A stretch of DNA of 64,000 bases from Roseobacter litoralis Och 149 (lineage in GTDB: Bacteria; Pseudomonadota; Alphaproteobacteria; Rhodobacterales; Rhodobacteraceae). This document shows, piece after piece, positions 1 through 10,006 of this stretch (its first letter is position 1; every line of letters begins with the position of its first letter). The notes beneath the pieces are model-generated. The model saw only the letters and a program-made list of their open reading frames with translations, ran no database searches and had not been told where the DNA came from. The stretch covers positions 1,054,001-1,118,000 of the forward strand of contig NC_015730.1 of NCBI RefSeq assembly GCF_000154785.2. Reading direction: 5' to 3'. A program made the position numbers and the translations under genes.

Positions 1-778
1 CGTTGAGGTTCATGCCCCGTTCGGCCAAAAGCGCGTCATGGATGCCTTTGGCGCGGCGTTTGACCTGCAGGCCGCCGGGCAGAATACCATCGGTCGTCAA
101 CCCACGCGTGATGCAATCATCCATCACCTGCCAAAGCCGCTTGGTGCCTTCTGCGAGGCTGGTCGGACAGCCACGGGCAATTTCATTTGCGCGTTTCATC
201 TCGGCAATGTTCTTGCCGGAGGCGGTCGACATCTCAAGCATCTGGGCGGCAGATTTGAACGGGTAGGGAATGGGCGGGCCGGTTTCATCGGTGTCTTTGC
301 CCGCGGAAAGCTCCGCTTCGGTCATCACAAATCCACCGCCGATAGAATAGAAAACCTCGCGCAGGGTGACATCGCCTTGGGCATCTGTGGCGCGGATCAT
401 CATACCGTTTGCGTGCCCGCTGAGCGGGGTCTCATAGTCGAAAATCAGATCGGTTGCAGGGTCAAACCGCAGGGGTTGCAGGCCCTCAACGTTCAGGGTT
501 TTTGTGGCTTTTATCTCGGCCAGTGCCGCTTCGGCCTTCTCGGCGTCATAAGTGTCGGGGACAAACCCCGCGAGGCCCAGAATGGTGGCCCGGTCCGTGG
601 CATGACCTACACCCGTGAAGGCAAGTGAGCCATGCAGCGACACGCGTATCCCGTGAAATTCGAAGGGGGACGCGCGCATCATCTCCAGAAACCGCGCCGC
701 AGCGACCATGGGCCCCATCGTATGTGAGGATGAGGGGCCGATACCGACCTTGAACATATCAAAGACAGATAAAAACAT
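1..778 (-). CDS. sdaA: L-serine dehydratase (L-serine ammonia-lyase), 3' part cut by window edge
   Basis: Deaminates L-serine to pyruvate and ammonia in the cytoplasm. The gene starts at the ATG at 778 and is still open at the left edge, so about 259 N-terminal residues are visible. They begin MFLSVFDMFKVGIGPSSSHT, the hallmark of the serine dehydratase beta domain (SDH-beta), and continue with a region typical of the single-chain bacterial enzyme. The alpha domain with the 4Fe-4S cysteines must lie outside the window. The start is directly adjacent to the TAG stop of the upstream GST-like gene (779-781), so the two are probably co-transcribed and translationally coupled. Family assignment is firm; completeness cannot be judged. 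Confidence 0.93.
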   Translation of the reverse strand, partial: MFLSVFDMFKVGIGPSSSHTMGPMVAAARFLEMMRASPFEFHGIRVSLHGSLAFTGVGHATDRATILGLAGFVPDTYDAEKAEAALAEIKATKTLNVEGLQPLRFDPATDLIFDYETPLSGHANGMMIRATDAQGDVTLREVFYSIGGGFVMTEAELSAGKDTDETGPPIPYPFKSAAQMLEMSTASGKNIAEMKRANEIARGCPTSLAEGTKRLWQVMDDCITRGLTTDGILPGGLQVKRRAKGIHDALLAERGMNLN

Positions 779-1471
779 CTAAGTGGCACTTCCTTCTGGC
801 GGGTTTGGATGGCGAGGGGACGTAAACGGATCGCGGCCAAGTCCCTCGGCCTGTTGTGCGGTCTCAACTGACGGGCGTTGTTCAAGGTTGCGCAGCGCTG
901 CGTGTATCGCGTCAAAGGCCGTGAGGTCAAACCATGTTCTGTCGCTCTGCGTCGGATAAAGCGCCAGCCAGCGCATCATGGGGCCCAGATAAAGGTCCAG
1001 CAAAATGCCAGGGCGATCATCTGCCCATCGCTGATCGATGAGGCCCAGCAGGCGCAGGATGTTGGACTGCGTCATCTGCGTGAGCTGCGACACATGATCC
1101 ACGTCGCGTCCAATATAAGCGCCGGGATAAAACAGCATGCGCAACGCAGGATGCAGGGTATTGGACAAAAAGAACAACCATTTCAGCAGTTCCGCTCTTT
1201 GCGGATCATCAGCGCCCGGGCCAAGATGCCCGTGTGTATCGGACAGCCACAGCAATATGGCAGCGGTTTCAAAGATCGGGCCCTGCGGCGTTTCCAGCAC
1301 CGGGATCAACTGGTTCGGGTTCAGGGCGCGATAGGCCGGGCTGTGTTGCGCCGAATTTTGGCGATCCACCAGTTGCGTGGTGTAATCAAGGCGCAGTTCT
1401 TCCAACGCCAGACGGATCACCAAAGAGGCGTTATCCGGGGCATAGTGAAGAATGTAGCGCGCTGTGCTCAT
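779..1471 (-). CDS. Glutathione S-transferase family protein
   Basis: About 230 residues. The N-terminal ~80 residues form a thioredoxin-like GST_N domain (ILHYAPDNASLVIRLALEEL, then NPNQLIPVLETP with the cis-proline of the GSH site, then an E-T pair before AAILLWL). A helical GST_C domain follows. The frame is open further upstream, but the ATG at 1471 has GGA seven bases before it and begins at the usual position for the fold (MSTARYILHY), so it is preferred over 1477 and 1561. It ends one base before the sdaA start, suggesting an operon. The substrate is unknown. Confidence 0.85.
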   Translation of the reverse strand: MSTARYILHYAPDNASLVIRLALEELRLDYTTQLVDRQNSAQHSPAYRALNPNQLIPVLETPQGPIFETAAILLWLSDTHGHLGPGADDPQRAELLKWLFFLSNTLHPALRMLFYPGAYIGRDVDHVSQLTQMTQSNILRLLGLIDQRWADDRPGILLDLYLGPMMRWLALYPTQSDRTWFDLTAFDAIHAALRNLEQRPSVETAQQAEGLGRDPFTSPRHPNPPEGSAT

Positions 1472-1650
1472 AGCCATTCCATAGCGGATTCGAAGGCAAA
1501 GGACTTCAGGAAAAGCGACCTCCTCAAGAGGAAAACGCACATAACCAAAGCGGTGCTGCACCTCACTATTCGGTGGGGATGCAAGAATCGCTCTCGCACC
1601 TTGGCTGCATGTTTCTTATAAGGCCCCTGAAGCCGCGCAAGGAGCCATCG

Positions 1651-2439
1651 ATGTCTTCAGAACTCTCGCCGATCGACAAGGCAAAATTTGTCTGCGCCAA
1701 ACGGGCCGCACAATTCGTAGAAAATGGTATGCGGGTGGGGCTGGGCACCGGGTCAACGGCGGCCTGGCTTGTGCGCTGTCTGGGGGAGCGGGTGCGCGAC
1801 GAAGGGCTGCATATTACAGGGGTTCCGACATCTACGCGCACTGCGGAACTGGCCCGTGAGGTCGGTATTGATGTGATCACACTCGATGCGGCCAAGCGGC
1901 TGGATCTGACGATTGATGGTGCGGATGAATTCGATGGCGCGTTTAATCTGATCAAAGGCGGTGGCGGTGCCTTGCTGCATGAAAAGGTCGTGGCGACGTC
2001 TTCTGATCGCATGATCGTGATTGCCGATGTGGGCAAAGAGGTTGAGACGCTGGGCGCCTTCCCGCTGCCGATCGAGGTGATCCCCTTTGGATTGCAAACG
2101 ACCCATGCGCTGGTTGATGAAACCCTCGTCTCCATGGACGTTCTGGGGCGCGACAGCAGCCTGCGGATGGATGGCGACAAACCTTTCGTGACGGACGAAG
2201 GCAACCACATCATTGATCTGCATCTCAAGCGGATCGGCGATGCGCGGCAACTTGCGATGACGCTCAATCAGCTGCCGGGTGTGGTTGAGAACGGTCTGTT
2301 CATTGATATCTGCGACACGGTCGTTCTGGGTTTTGGGGACGGAAAGGTCGAGGTGCGCGACATCAATGATGGAACGGTTGCAAGCGAACGCATGGTTTTT
2401 GCCGAAAGTGACAATCTGTTCAGCGATCTGAGCGATTGA
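1651..2439 (+). CDS. rpiA: Ribose-5-phosphate isomerase A
   Basis: Interconverts ribose 5-phosphate and ribulose 5-phosphate in the pentose phosphate pathway. The protein has 262 residues, the family's usual length. Signature segments are visible: GLGTGSTAAW (phosphate loop), TIDGADEFD with the catalytic acidic residues, and KGGGGALLHEKVVA with the catalytic lysine. The frame is open from 1573, but AAGGAG at 1639-1644 sits at ideal distance from the ATG at 1651, and the protein then starts where homologues do. It is divergent from the GST/sdaA pair and followed after ~100 bp by the glutathione reductase gene on the same strand. Confidence 0.96.
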   Translation: MSSELSPIDKAKFVCAKRAAQFVENGMRVGLGTGSTAAWLVRCLGERVRDEGLHITGVPTSTRTAELAREVGIDVITLDAAKRLDLTIDGADEFDGAFNLIKGGGGALLHEKVVATSSDRMIVIADVGKEVETLGAFPLPIEVIPFGLQTTHALVDETLVSMDVLGRDSSLRMDGDKPFVTDEGNHIIDLHLKRIGDARQLAMTLNQLPGVVENGLFIDICDTVVLGFGDGKVEVRDINDGTVASERMVFAESDNLFSDLSD

Positions 2440-2541
2440 TCAGACCAGCGCCTGTCTGACCTGACCTATGCACGGGCGAGCGCATCCAAAGTGGTCTTTG
2501 GCTAGGGCCACCAGAATACACAAAAGAGAAAGACCCTTCGC

Positions 2542-3996
2542 ATGACTGACTTTGACTATGATCTTTTCGTGATTGGTGGCGGCTCAGGGGGCGTCAGAGC
2601 GGCGCGCGTGGCGGCCAGCGAAGCAGGCGCGCGGGTGGCTCTGGCAGAAGAAGACAGATACGGCGGAACCTGCGTGATCCGCGGCTGCGTGCCCAAAAAG
2701 CTGATGGTATTCGCCTCGGAATATGCGGGCATGCCGGATGAAGCGCAGGCCTATGGCTGGGACATGCAAAAAGGCAGCTTTGATTGGCCGGGGTTCAAAA
2801 CCAAGCTGAACGCAGAACTGGACCGCCTTGAGCAGGTCTATCGCAGGCTGTTGTCGGAATCAGGTGTTGAGACATTTGATGCACGCGCCACAGTGTCCGG
2901 CCCGCATGAGGTGACATTGTCAGACGGGCAAACCAAATCCGCCAAACATATTCTGGTAGCAACCGGCGGTCATCCCGTGCGACCAGATATGCCCAATGCC
3001 CATCTTGGCATTGTGTCCGATGATATTTTCCATCTGGAGACCCTGCCCAAATCGGTACTGATCGTTGGCGGGGGCTACATCGCCTGCGAATTCGCCGGGA
3101 TCCTGAACGGGTTGGGGGTCAAGGTCACGCAATACTACCGGGGTGCGCAGATATTGCGCGGCTTTGATGATGAGGCCCGTGGCCTTGTCGCGGAGCAAAT
3201 GCGCGAACGCGGCGTCGACCTCAAGGTAGGCACGAACATTCTTGAGATGGCCCCTGCGGGAGAGCATGACAGCATGTCCGAAGGCGGCGCCATGGGCGGG
3301 ACGGCGCAGGATCGCGCAGAACTTGCACAAATGCACAGCAGCGCTGCGACAAAAGGCCCGGTCTGGGTGAAATCCACCAGCGGCACCGAAGGGGTCTTTG
3401 ATGTGGTTCTCTTCGCGACAGGGCGGGACCCGAACACCAAAGACATGGGGCTTGAAGCGCTTGGCGTGAAACTGGGTCGGCGTGGGCAGATCGAAGTTGA
3501 CGCCTACAGCCAGACCGGGGTGCCCTCCATCTATGCGATCGGGGATGTCACCGACCGCGTCAACCTGACGCCGGTCGCGATCCGTGAGGGCATGGCCTTT
3601 GTCGAAACTGTCTTCAAAGGCAATCCGACGGCTGTGGATCACGACCTGATCCCGAGCGCAATTTTCACCCAACCGGAAATGGGCACGGTCGGTCTGGGCG
3701 AGGAAGCGGCCCGCGAACAGGAACCGGTTGAAATTTATTGCACATCGTTTCGGCCAATGCAGACTGCGTTTGCCGGAAAACCGGACCGCGTGTTGATGAA
3801 ACTCATTGTGTCGATAAAGACGCGAAAGGTCCTTGGATGTCATATTGTAGCCCCAAATGCGGGTGAAATGATCCAACTGGCGGGCATCGCCATCAAGATG
3901 GGTGCAACGAAAGAAGACTTTGACCGAACGGTTGCGGTCCACCCCACAATGTCGGAAGAGATCGTGACGATGCGTTCTCCCATGCGCACGGCTTGA
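2542..3996 (+). CDS. gor: Glutathione-disulfide reductase
   Basis: FAD-dependent pyridine nucleotide-disulfide oxidoreductase that reduces GSSG with NADPH. The 484 residues show the FAD-binding GGGSGG near residue 12, the redox-active disulfide in GGTCVIRGCVPKKL (residues ~41-54), an NADPH-binding GGGYIACEFAG, a second FAD motif ending in AIGDVTD, and the C-terminal active-site His-Glu pair (HPTMSEE). CVIRGCVPKK is typical of glutathione reductase rather than lipoamide dehydrogenase. The protein is ~30 residues longer than typical Gor: residues ~236-272 form a Met/Gly/Ala-rich insertion in the NADPH domain. It lies downstream of rpiA, consistent with supply of NADPH-dependent redox buffering. 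Confidence 0.94.
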   Translation: MTDFDYDLFVIGGGSGGVRAARVAASEAGARVALAEEDRYGGTCVIRGCVPKKLMVFASEYAGMPDEAQAYGWDMQKGSFDWPGFKTKLNAELDRLEQVYRRLLSESGVETFDARATVSGPHEVTLSDGQTKSAKHILVATGGHPVRPDMPNAHLGIVSDDIFHLETLPKSVLIVGGGYIACEFAGILNGLGVKVTQYYRGAQILRGFDDEARGLVAEQMRERGVDLKVGTNILEMAPAGEHDSMSEGGAMGGTAQDRAELAQMHSSAATKGPVWVKSTSGTEGVFDVVLFATGRDPNTKDMGLEALGVKLGRRGQIEVDAYSQTGVPSIYAIGDVTDRVNLTPVAIREGMAFVETVFKGNPTAVDHDLIPSAIFTQPEMGTVGLGEEAAREQEPVEIYCTSFRPMQTAFAGKPDRVLMKLIVSIKTRKVLGCHIVAPNAGEMIQLAGIAIKMGATKEDFDRTVAVHPTMSEEIVTMRSPMRTA

Positions 3997-4069
3997 ATTC
4001 CGTGCAGGGCAACGTACCTATGACTTGGTTTGATCGTGACGTTATGCGGTTTAGAAGGGAAAGAACTTA

Positions 4070-5233
4070 ATGGCTGGCAACAATGGCGGCCCCTGGGGGG
4101 GCGGCGGAAATTCGGGCAATGATAAACCGAACGGCGGTTCGGGCGGTGGAAATCGTGGGTCGGGCGGCGGCGGTCCGCGCGGTCCCGGCGGCGAAGGGCC
4201 GCAAATTCCTGAGATAGATGAACTGGTCAAAAAGGGTCAAGAACGTCTGCGCGTCCTCATGGGCGGCAAAGGCGGCAATGGTAACGGCGGTGGCACCGGT
4301 GGCGGTGGCAGCGGTGGACCCGCGCTGACGCGTGGCACAATCGGGCTGGCCGCTCTGGCAGCCTTTGGTGCGTGGCTGATGGCGAGCCTCTACACGGTCG
4401 CTCCCGAAGAACAATCGGTTGAATTGTTTCTCGGCGAATACTCGGCCACAGGAAACTCGGGTCTGAACTTTGCGCCATGGCCACTTGTTACGGCAGAAGT
4501 CCTTCCTGTGACGCGCGAACAAACCGAAGACATCGGTGCGCGCACGGACAGTGGTCTGATGCTGACGACGGATGAGAACATCATCGACATCGATTTTCAG
4601 GTGGTTTGGAACATCAGTGATCCGGCCAAATACCTCTTCAACCTTGCTGAGCCACAGGAAACAATTCGTGCGGTGTCTGAATCAGCGATGCGCGAAGTGA
4701 TTGCGCGTAACGAACTTGCGCCGATCCTTAACCGGGATCGTCAGGTGGTTGCCGATGAAGCGCTGCAACTGATCCAGTCGACGCTCAACGGTTATGACAG
4801 TGGTGTGAACATCATTCGTCTCAACCTCGACAAGGCCGACCCGCCGCGCGAAGTGATCGACAGCTTCCGCGAAGTGCAGGCGGCTGAGCAGGAGCGTGAC
4901 CGTCTGGAACGTCAGGCTGATGCATATGCGAACCGGGTCACAGCGGGCGCACGCGGTGAAGCTGCAAGCCGGTTGGAACAGGCTGAAGCCTATCGCGCAC
5001 AGCAGGTCAACGAAGCACAGGGTGAGGCGGCACGCTTCACATCTGTTCTTGAGGAATACGTCAAGGCACCTGATGTGACGCGCAAACGTCTCTATCTGGA
5101 GACCATGGAACGTGTATTTGGCGGCGTCGACAAGATCATTCTTGAAAGTGGTCTTGGTGGAGAAGGTGGACAAGGCGTCGTGCCCTATCTGCCGCTCAAT
5201 GAATTGCGCCGTCCGACTGGAGGAACAAACTGA
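4070..5233 (+). CDS. hflK: FtsH protease modulator HflK
   Basis: Band-7/SPFH membrane protein that forms the HflKC complex around the FtsH protease. The 387 residues begin with a Gly/Asn-rich cytosolic tail (residues ~1-75), then one transmembrane helix (residues ~85-108, GTIGLAALAAFGAWLMASLY), then the periplasmic SPFH domain (TDENIIDIDFQVVWNISDP) and an Ala/Glu/Arg-rich coiled coil (residues ~260-330). The TGA stop overlaps the hflC ATG (TGATG), so the two are translationally coupled, as expected for a stoichiometric complex. Confidence 0.95.
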   Translation: MAGNNGGPWGGGGNSGNDKPNGGSGGGNRGSGGGGPRGPGGEGPQIPEIDELVKKGQERLRVLMGGKGGNGNGGGTGGGGSGGPALTRGTIGLAALAAFGAWLMASLYTVAPEEQSVELFLGEYSATGNSGLNFAPWPLVTAEVLPVTREQTEDIGARTDSGLMLTTDENIIDIDFQVVWNISDPAKYLFNLAEPQETIRAVSESAMREVIARNELAPILNRDRQVVADEALQLIQSTLNGYDSGVNIIRLNLDKADPPREVIDSFREVQAAEQERDRLERQADAYANRVTAGARGEAASRLEQAEAYRAQQVNEAQGEAARFTSVLEEYVKAPDVTRKRLYLETMERVFGGVDKIILESGLGGEGGQGVVPYLPLNELRRPTGGTN

Positions 5234-6132
5234 TGAAAGCAACTAAATTTCTGATCCCGATCGGGGTGATCGCGGTTGTAGGCGTGCTGAGTTCCGTTTT
5301 CATTGTGGACGAACGTGAAAAAGCGCTTGTGCTGCAATTCGGCCAGATCAAATCGGTCAAGGAAGATCCGGGCCTCGCGTTCAAGATCCCGTTCATCCAA
5401 GAGGTCGTGCGCTATGACGACCGAACGCTGTCGCTCGATACCGACATTGTCGAAGTTACGCCATCGGATGATCGTCGTCTGGTCGTCGACGCCTTTGCAC
5501 GCTACCGGATTTCTGACGTTGTGCAGTTTCGACAGGCTGTGGGTGTCGGTGGCATGCGGGCCGCTGAAGACCGTCTGGAAGGTATCCTGAACCCGGCAAT
5601 CCGTGCGGTTCTGGGTTCTGACGGGGTGACATCCAACACCATTCTCTCTGCGGATCGCGCAGAGTTGATGGCCCGGATCACGTCTCAGGCACGCCAGCGT
5701 GCCCTGCCGCTTGGTCTTGAGGTTGTTGACGTGCGTCTCAAGCAGACGAACCTGCCGGAACAAAACCTTGACGCGACCTTTGCGCGGATGCGGGCGGAGC
5801 GGGAACGCGAAGCTGCGGACGAGATTGCGCGCGGTGAAGAAGCCGCCCAACGTGTGCGCGCCTTGGCAGATCGTACAGTCGTCGAGCTGATTTCCGAGGC
5901 GACACGCGAAGCGGATATCGTGCGTGGTCAGGCAGATGCGGAACGTAACGCCATCTTTGCAAGCGCCTTCGGTGCGGACCCCGAGTTCTTTGAGTTCACG
6001 CGGTCGATGACCGCCTATGAACGGTCTTTGCAAGGCGGCAACTCATCCATCGTCATGTCCCCGGACAGCGAGTTCTTTAACTACCTGCGCAGCGATCAGG
6101 GATCGCGGTCTGACGAGGGCGAAACCCGGTGA
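5233..6132 (+). CDS. hflC: FtsH protease modulator HflC
   Basis: Partner of HflK in the SPFH complex that controls FtsH. The 299 residues contain one N-terminal membrane helix (residues ~5-22), the SPFH domain with DEREKALVLQFGQIK and DDRRLVVDAFARYRI, and an Arg/Glu/Ala-rich coiled coil near residues 180-250. The start ATG overlaps the hflK stop. Its own stop overlaps the GTG of the next small gene by three bases, making a three-gene operon. Confidence 0.95.
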   Translation: MKATKFLIPIGVIAVVGVLSSVFIVDEREKALVLQFGQIKSVKEDPGLAFKIPFIQEVVRYDDRTLSLDTDIVEVTPSDDRRLVVDAFARYRISDVVQFRQAVGVGGMRAAEDRLEGILNPAIRAVLGSDGVTSNTILSADRAELMARITSQARQRALPLGLEVVDVRLKQTNLPEQNLDATFARMRAEREREAADEIARGEEAAQRVRALADRTVVELISEATREADIVRGQADAERNAIFASAFGADPEFFEFTRSMTAYERSLQGGNSSIVMSPDSEFFNYLRSDQGSRSDEGETR

Positions 6133-6326
6133 GCACGCTTCTTCTGGCCTTAGGGTTGGTTATGATTATCGAGGGGCTGGCCTATGCGCTGGCCCCTTCG
6201 CTTATTGAACGTATGCTTGAGATGCTGCGCTCCCTGCCGGAGACGGCGGTGCGGCAAATGGGCTGGCTGATCGCGGTGAGCGGGCTTATTCTGGTCTGGG
6301 CCGCCTGGCAGCTTGGCGGGGTTTGA
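6129..6326 (+). CDS. DUF2065 family small inner-membrane protein
   Basis: Sixty-five residues with two hydrophobic helices (residues ~2-22 and ~43-62) and the family's ALAPSLIERMLEMLRSLPE segment between them. The start is GTG at 6129 inside the hflC stop (GTGA), so it is translationally coupled to hflKC. DUF2065 genes commonly follow hflC in proteobacteria. The role is unknown; an accessory of the HflKC-FtsH complex is an inference from context only. Confidence 0.88.
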   Translation: MSTLLLALGLVMIIEGLAYALAPSLIERMLEMLRSLPETAVRQMGWLIAVSGLILVWAAWQLGGV

Positions 6327-6472
6327 AACCGCCTGCACGTTCACAGGGAGTTGAAACCGCGCAAGGGTGGCCCATCTATCCCTTCAGGCCTATATGGCTA
6401 CATGCAGACTGGCTTTAAGCGCAAAGTAGGCGCACAGTATGACAGGCAACAACGTATTTCAGGAGACGACGC

Positions 6473-7936
6473 ATGACATCCAAGACGGTATCCATGCCAC
6501 ATAGAGTTCCGGCGCAGACGCGGTTTCGGTTTTTGGTGATCGCTATTTTGGCGATGGCATTCGCCCTTGTTGCACCCGTTACAGTGCTGGCACAGCCTGC
6601 AAGCCTAGCGCCGCTGGCTGAAAAAATCAGCCCATCGGTGGTCAATATCACGACCTCTACCACGGTATCACGTCGGACCGGACCGCAAGGTATAGTGCCG
6701 GAAGGCTCGCCCTTTGAGGATTTTTTCAGGGACCGTAACAATGGGCCCGAAGGCGCACCGCGCCGGTCGTCCGCGCTGGGGTCCGGTTTTGTCATCTCTG
6801 AAGATGGTTACGTTGTCACCAACAACCACGTGATTGAAGGGGCTGACGAAATTCTGATTGAATTTTTTGACGGCGGTGAATTGGTTGCCGAGGTCATGGG
6901 AACGGACCCGAACACCGACATCGCCTTGCTGAAGGTCGAAACGAACGAACCACTGCCATTTGTGTCCTTTGGGGATAGCGACAGTTCGCGGGTCGGCGAC
7001 TGGGTGATCGCGATGGGCAACCCGCTGGGGCAGGGGTTTTCCGTTTCGGCCGGGATCGTGTCGGCGCGCAACCGGGAACTCAGCGGTCGTTATGATGATT
7101 ATATTCAGACCGATGCTGCGATTAACCGCGGAAACTCAGGTGGCCCGTTGTTCAACATGGACGGTGAAGTGATTGGCGTGAACACCGCTATTCTGTCACC
7201 GACCGGCGGCTCGATCGGTCTTGGGTTCTCGATGGCTTCAAATGTTGTGACGCGCGTCGTTGACCAGCTGCAGGAATTTGGCGAGACGCGGCGCGGCTGG
7301 CTGGGTGTGCAAATTCAGGACGTGACAGAGGACATGGCCGAAGCCATGGGGCTTGCGTCCACCGACGGTGCTGCTGTGAACGGTGTACTGGAGGGGCCTG
7401 CACTGGATGCAGGTATCGAGATCGGTGATGTGATCATCAGTTTTGACGGGCGCGACGTTGAAGACACACGCGGTCTTGTGCGTCAGGTCGGCAATACGCC
7501 TGTGGGCGAAGCGGTGCGCGTTGTCGTGCGGCGGGGCGATGAGACAAAAACCCTGCTTGTGACACTGGGCCGCCGTGAAGAAGCCGAAGGCGCGACACCT
7601 GCCGTCGCGCAGGCCCCGCAGGAAGATGCGCCGACCTCTGCTGAAATGATGGGCCTCACCTTGATGGTGCTGACCGATGAGTTGCGCGAGCAACTTGGTG
7701 CCAAACCGGAGACCGAAGGTCTGGCGGTCATGGAAGTGGACGAAGCGTCGGAAGCTTTTGAGAAGGGTCTGCGGTCGGGCGATGTCATCACCGAAGCAGG
7801 TCAGAAAAAAGTGACAAGCATCGCGGATCTTGAAACCCGTGTCGAGGAAGCCAAGGACGCAGGGCGCAAATCGCTGTTGTTACTCGTGCGACGTGCGGGC
7901 GATCCGCGTTTCGTGGCGCTGTCCCTCGCTGAATGA
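6473..7936 (+). CDS. DegP/DegQ (Do)-type periplasmic serine endoprotease
   Basis: Periplasmic trypsin-like protease/chaperone. The 487 residues begin with a signal peptide (hydrophobic core ~20-38, cleavage near VLAQPA). The protease domain carries the full triad: His in TNNHVIEGAD, Asp in NTDIALLKV and Ser in RGNSGGPLF. Two PDZ domains follow (residues ~270-360 and ~385-480). AGGAGA lies eight bases before the ATG at 6473. Placement after hflKC fits a protein quality-control cluster, but 146 bp separate it from DUF2065, so it probably has its own promoter. A strong terminator follows at 7943-7995. DegP versus DegQ cannot be decided. Confidence 0.94.
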   Translation: MTSKTVSMPHRVPAQTRFRFLVIAILAMAFALVAPVTVLAQPASLAPLAEKISPSVVNITTSTTVSRRTGPQGIVPEGSPFEDFFRDRNNGPEGAPRRSSALGSGFVISEDGYVVTNNHVIEGADEILIEFFDGGELVAEVMGTDPNTDIALLKVETNEPLPFVSFGDSDSSRVGDWVIAMGNPLGQGFSVSAGIVSARNRELSGRYDDYIQTDAAINRGNSGGPLFNMDGEVIGVNTAILSPTGGSIGLGFSMASNVVTRVVDQLQEFGETRRGWLGVQIQDVTEDMAEAMGLASTDGAAVNGVLEGPALDAGIEIGDVIISFDGRDVEDTRGLVRQVGNTPVGEAVRVVVRRGDETKTLLVTLGRREEAEGATPAVAQAPQEDAPTSAEMMGLTLMVLTDELREQLGAKPETEGLAVMEVDEASEAFEKGLRSGDVITEAGQKKVTSIADLETRVEEAKDAGRKSLLLLVRRAGDPRFVALSLAE

Positions 7937-7942
7937 TCCGCT

Positions 7943-7995
7943 AAAAACAGGCGTTGCTGGTGTTGAACTGGTTTTGATACCGGACGCCTGTTTTT
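7943..7995 (+). terminator. Intrinsic terminator after the Do protease gene
   Basis: A 12-bp perfect inverted repeat (AAAAACAGGCGT at 7943-7954, ACGCCTGTTTTT at 7984-7995) closes a 29-base loop and ends in five T residues, starting seven bases after the protease stop. The A/T tracts make it potentially bidirectional. Confidence 0.85.
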
Positions 7996-9162
7996 GACCT
8001 TGGGCGATTGCGGATCGGATTTGGGAACGCGTTTCACGGAGTGTACGCACCGGTTACGGGTGGCGATTTTCTCGATCCGGTGACCCCGCGGGAAAGCACT
8101 GGCAATTTTGCTTTCCCGCGCCTTGAATGTCGTCGTGGTAATCATTGCCACAGTGAATACCCACTGTGTCCGGGCGCTGTTAGTCCGGAGCGTTGTCGGC
8201 GCAGGTTTTCCTGTATTCACAGGGACGTTGAAAGGATGTATTCAAAAAGGCTTGTAGCGGCGTTTGAACAGGCTTTGAGGGACCGTTCGAAATGAATTAT
8301 GTCCTGTCGAGTACTGCGACCGTTTTCGTACCGGCTCCAAGAGCTTTGCAATCATGGTTTCCCTGTTCCGCCATGGTGGCGCTTCACCCCGCCGATTTGT
8401 ACCAGCGTTGCGTGGTACTGTTGCTCCGACAGGCATAGCTTGGACTTGGCAACGTGCAAAAGGGCCGTCTGTTTGCGGGATAACGTCGTTGGGCCTGCTC
8501 TTGTCCATTATGCGCGTTGAGTGTGACGGCTTTCGGAACTTAGCTGCTCAGTTCGAACAGAGGGTCACCGCGCTGGCGCATAGTTCGGCAGTACCGGCAG
8601 ATTTCCAGAGGTTTGCCGAACATGTCGTCTGACGTATCTCAAACGGCTGGTGCATCAGACGAAGCAACTCAGCCGCGCGGCTGCGTTCCGAAGTCGTCCA
8701 TTCTGATTGTTGAATGAATGCCAGGGCACGCGCGCGGATTCTGACAGTGTTGCGCTGAGTTTCGGGCCTTGGCGATCCGGCGCGGTTTTCAACGAAGGTG
8801 TGGCCTTTGCCTTGCTCATGTGCGCACACAACGCCTTTCTGAACCGCAGTGGCGCGGTGTAGGAATAAGCATCCACCCAACCAGGGATCGGTGCACCGAA
8901 CACCTCAGAGTTGGACAGTGTCACGCAAAGCGTCTGCGCTCATGATGCGCATGCTTGCGACCATGTCGTAACGTCGTGCGTTCAATATCTTGGAAGGCGT
9001 TCTACGGATGCGCCACAGCAGATGGGCTGCGCCACTCCAAGCCGCGTTGGTCCGAAATGTGGTTCACGTCGGCATAGATTGCGGTCAGTGGATGCGAAAT
9101 CGCGCTTAGGTTTTTGAAAGCGGCGTTTTTGGCGCGTCCTTTTCTTGTCTGGAAAGGTAGTT
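7996..9162. other. Gene-poor 1.17-kb stretch between the Do protease and the dnaE2 remnant
   Basis: Short frames exist on both strands (for example + 8354-8632 and - 8548-8880) but none has a clear ribosome binding site together with a recognisable protein, and they overlap one another. Composition is noisy in all frames, as expected for decayed coding sequence. The left 250 bases hold a run of perfect hairpins, listed separately. I could not recognise an insertion sequence or a tRNA here. Confidence 0.6.
8087..8225. ncRNA. Candidate structured RNA: five consecutive stem-loops
   Basis: Five inverted repeats follow one another: a perfect 12-bp stem with 10-base loop (8087-8098 with 8109-8120), GTGG/CCAC (8135-8151), a perfect 7-bp stem with 6-base loop (8149-8155 with 8162-8168), TCCGG/CCGGA (8169-8189), and CCTGT/ACAGG with a four-base loop near 8210-8224. 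The second and third stems share bases and could be alternative. No terminal T-run or obvious promoter was seen, so the strand and even transcription are uncertain. It resembles no RNA family I recognise. Confidence 0.35.

Positions 9163-10005
<843 letters not shown>

Positions 10006-10006
<1 letters not shown>

Noticed and set aside
38..628. Open frame of 196 codons on the plus strand at the left edge.
   Set aside because: It is antisense to the clear SDH-beta domain of sdaA on the minus strand.
7801..8220. 139-codon minus-strand frame near the Do protease end.
   Set aside because: A third of it is antisense to the protease gene and it spans the terminator hairpin and part of the hairpin cluster.
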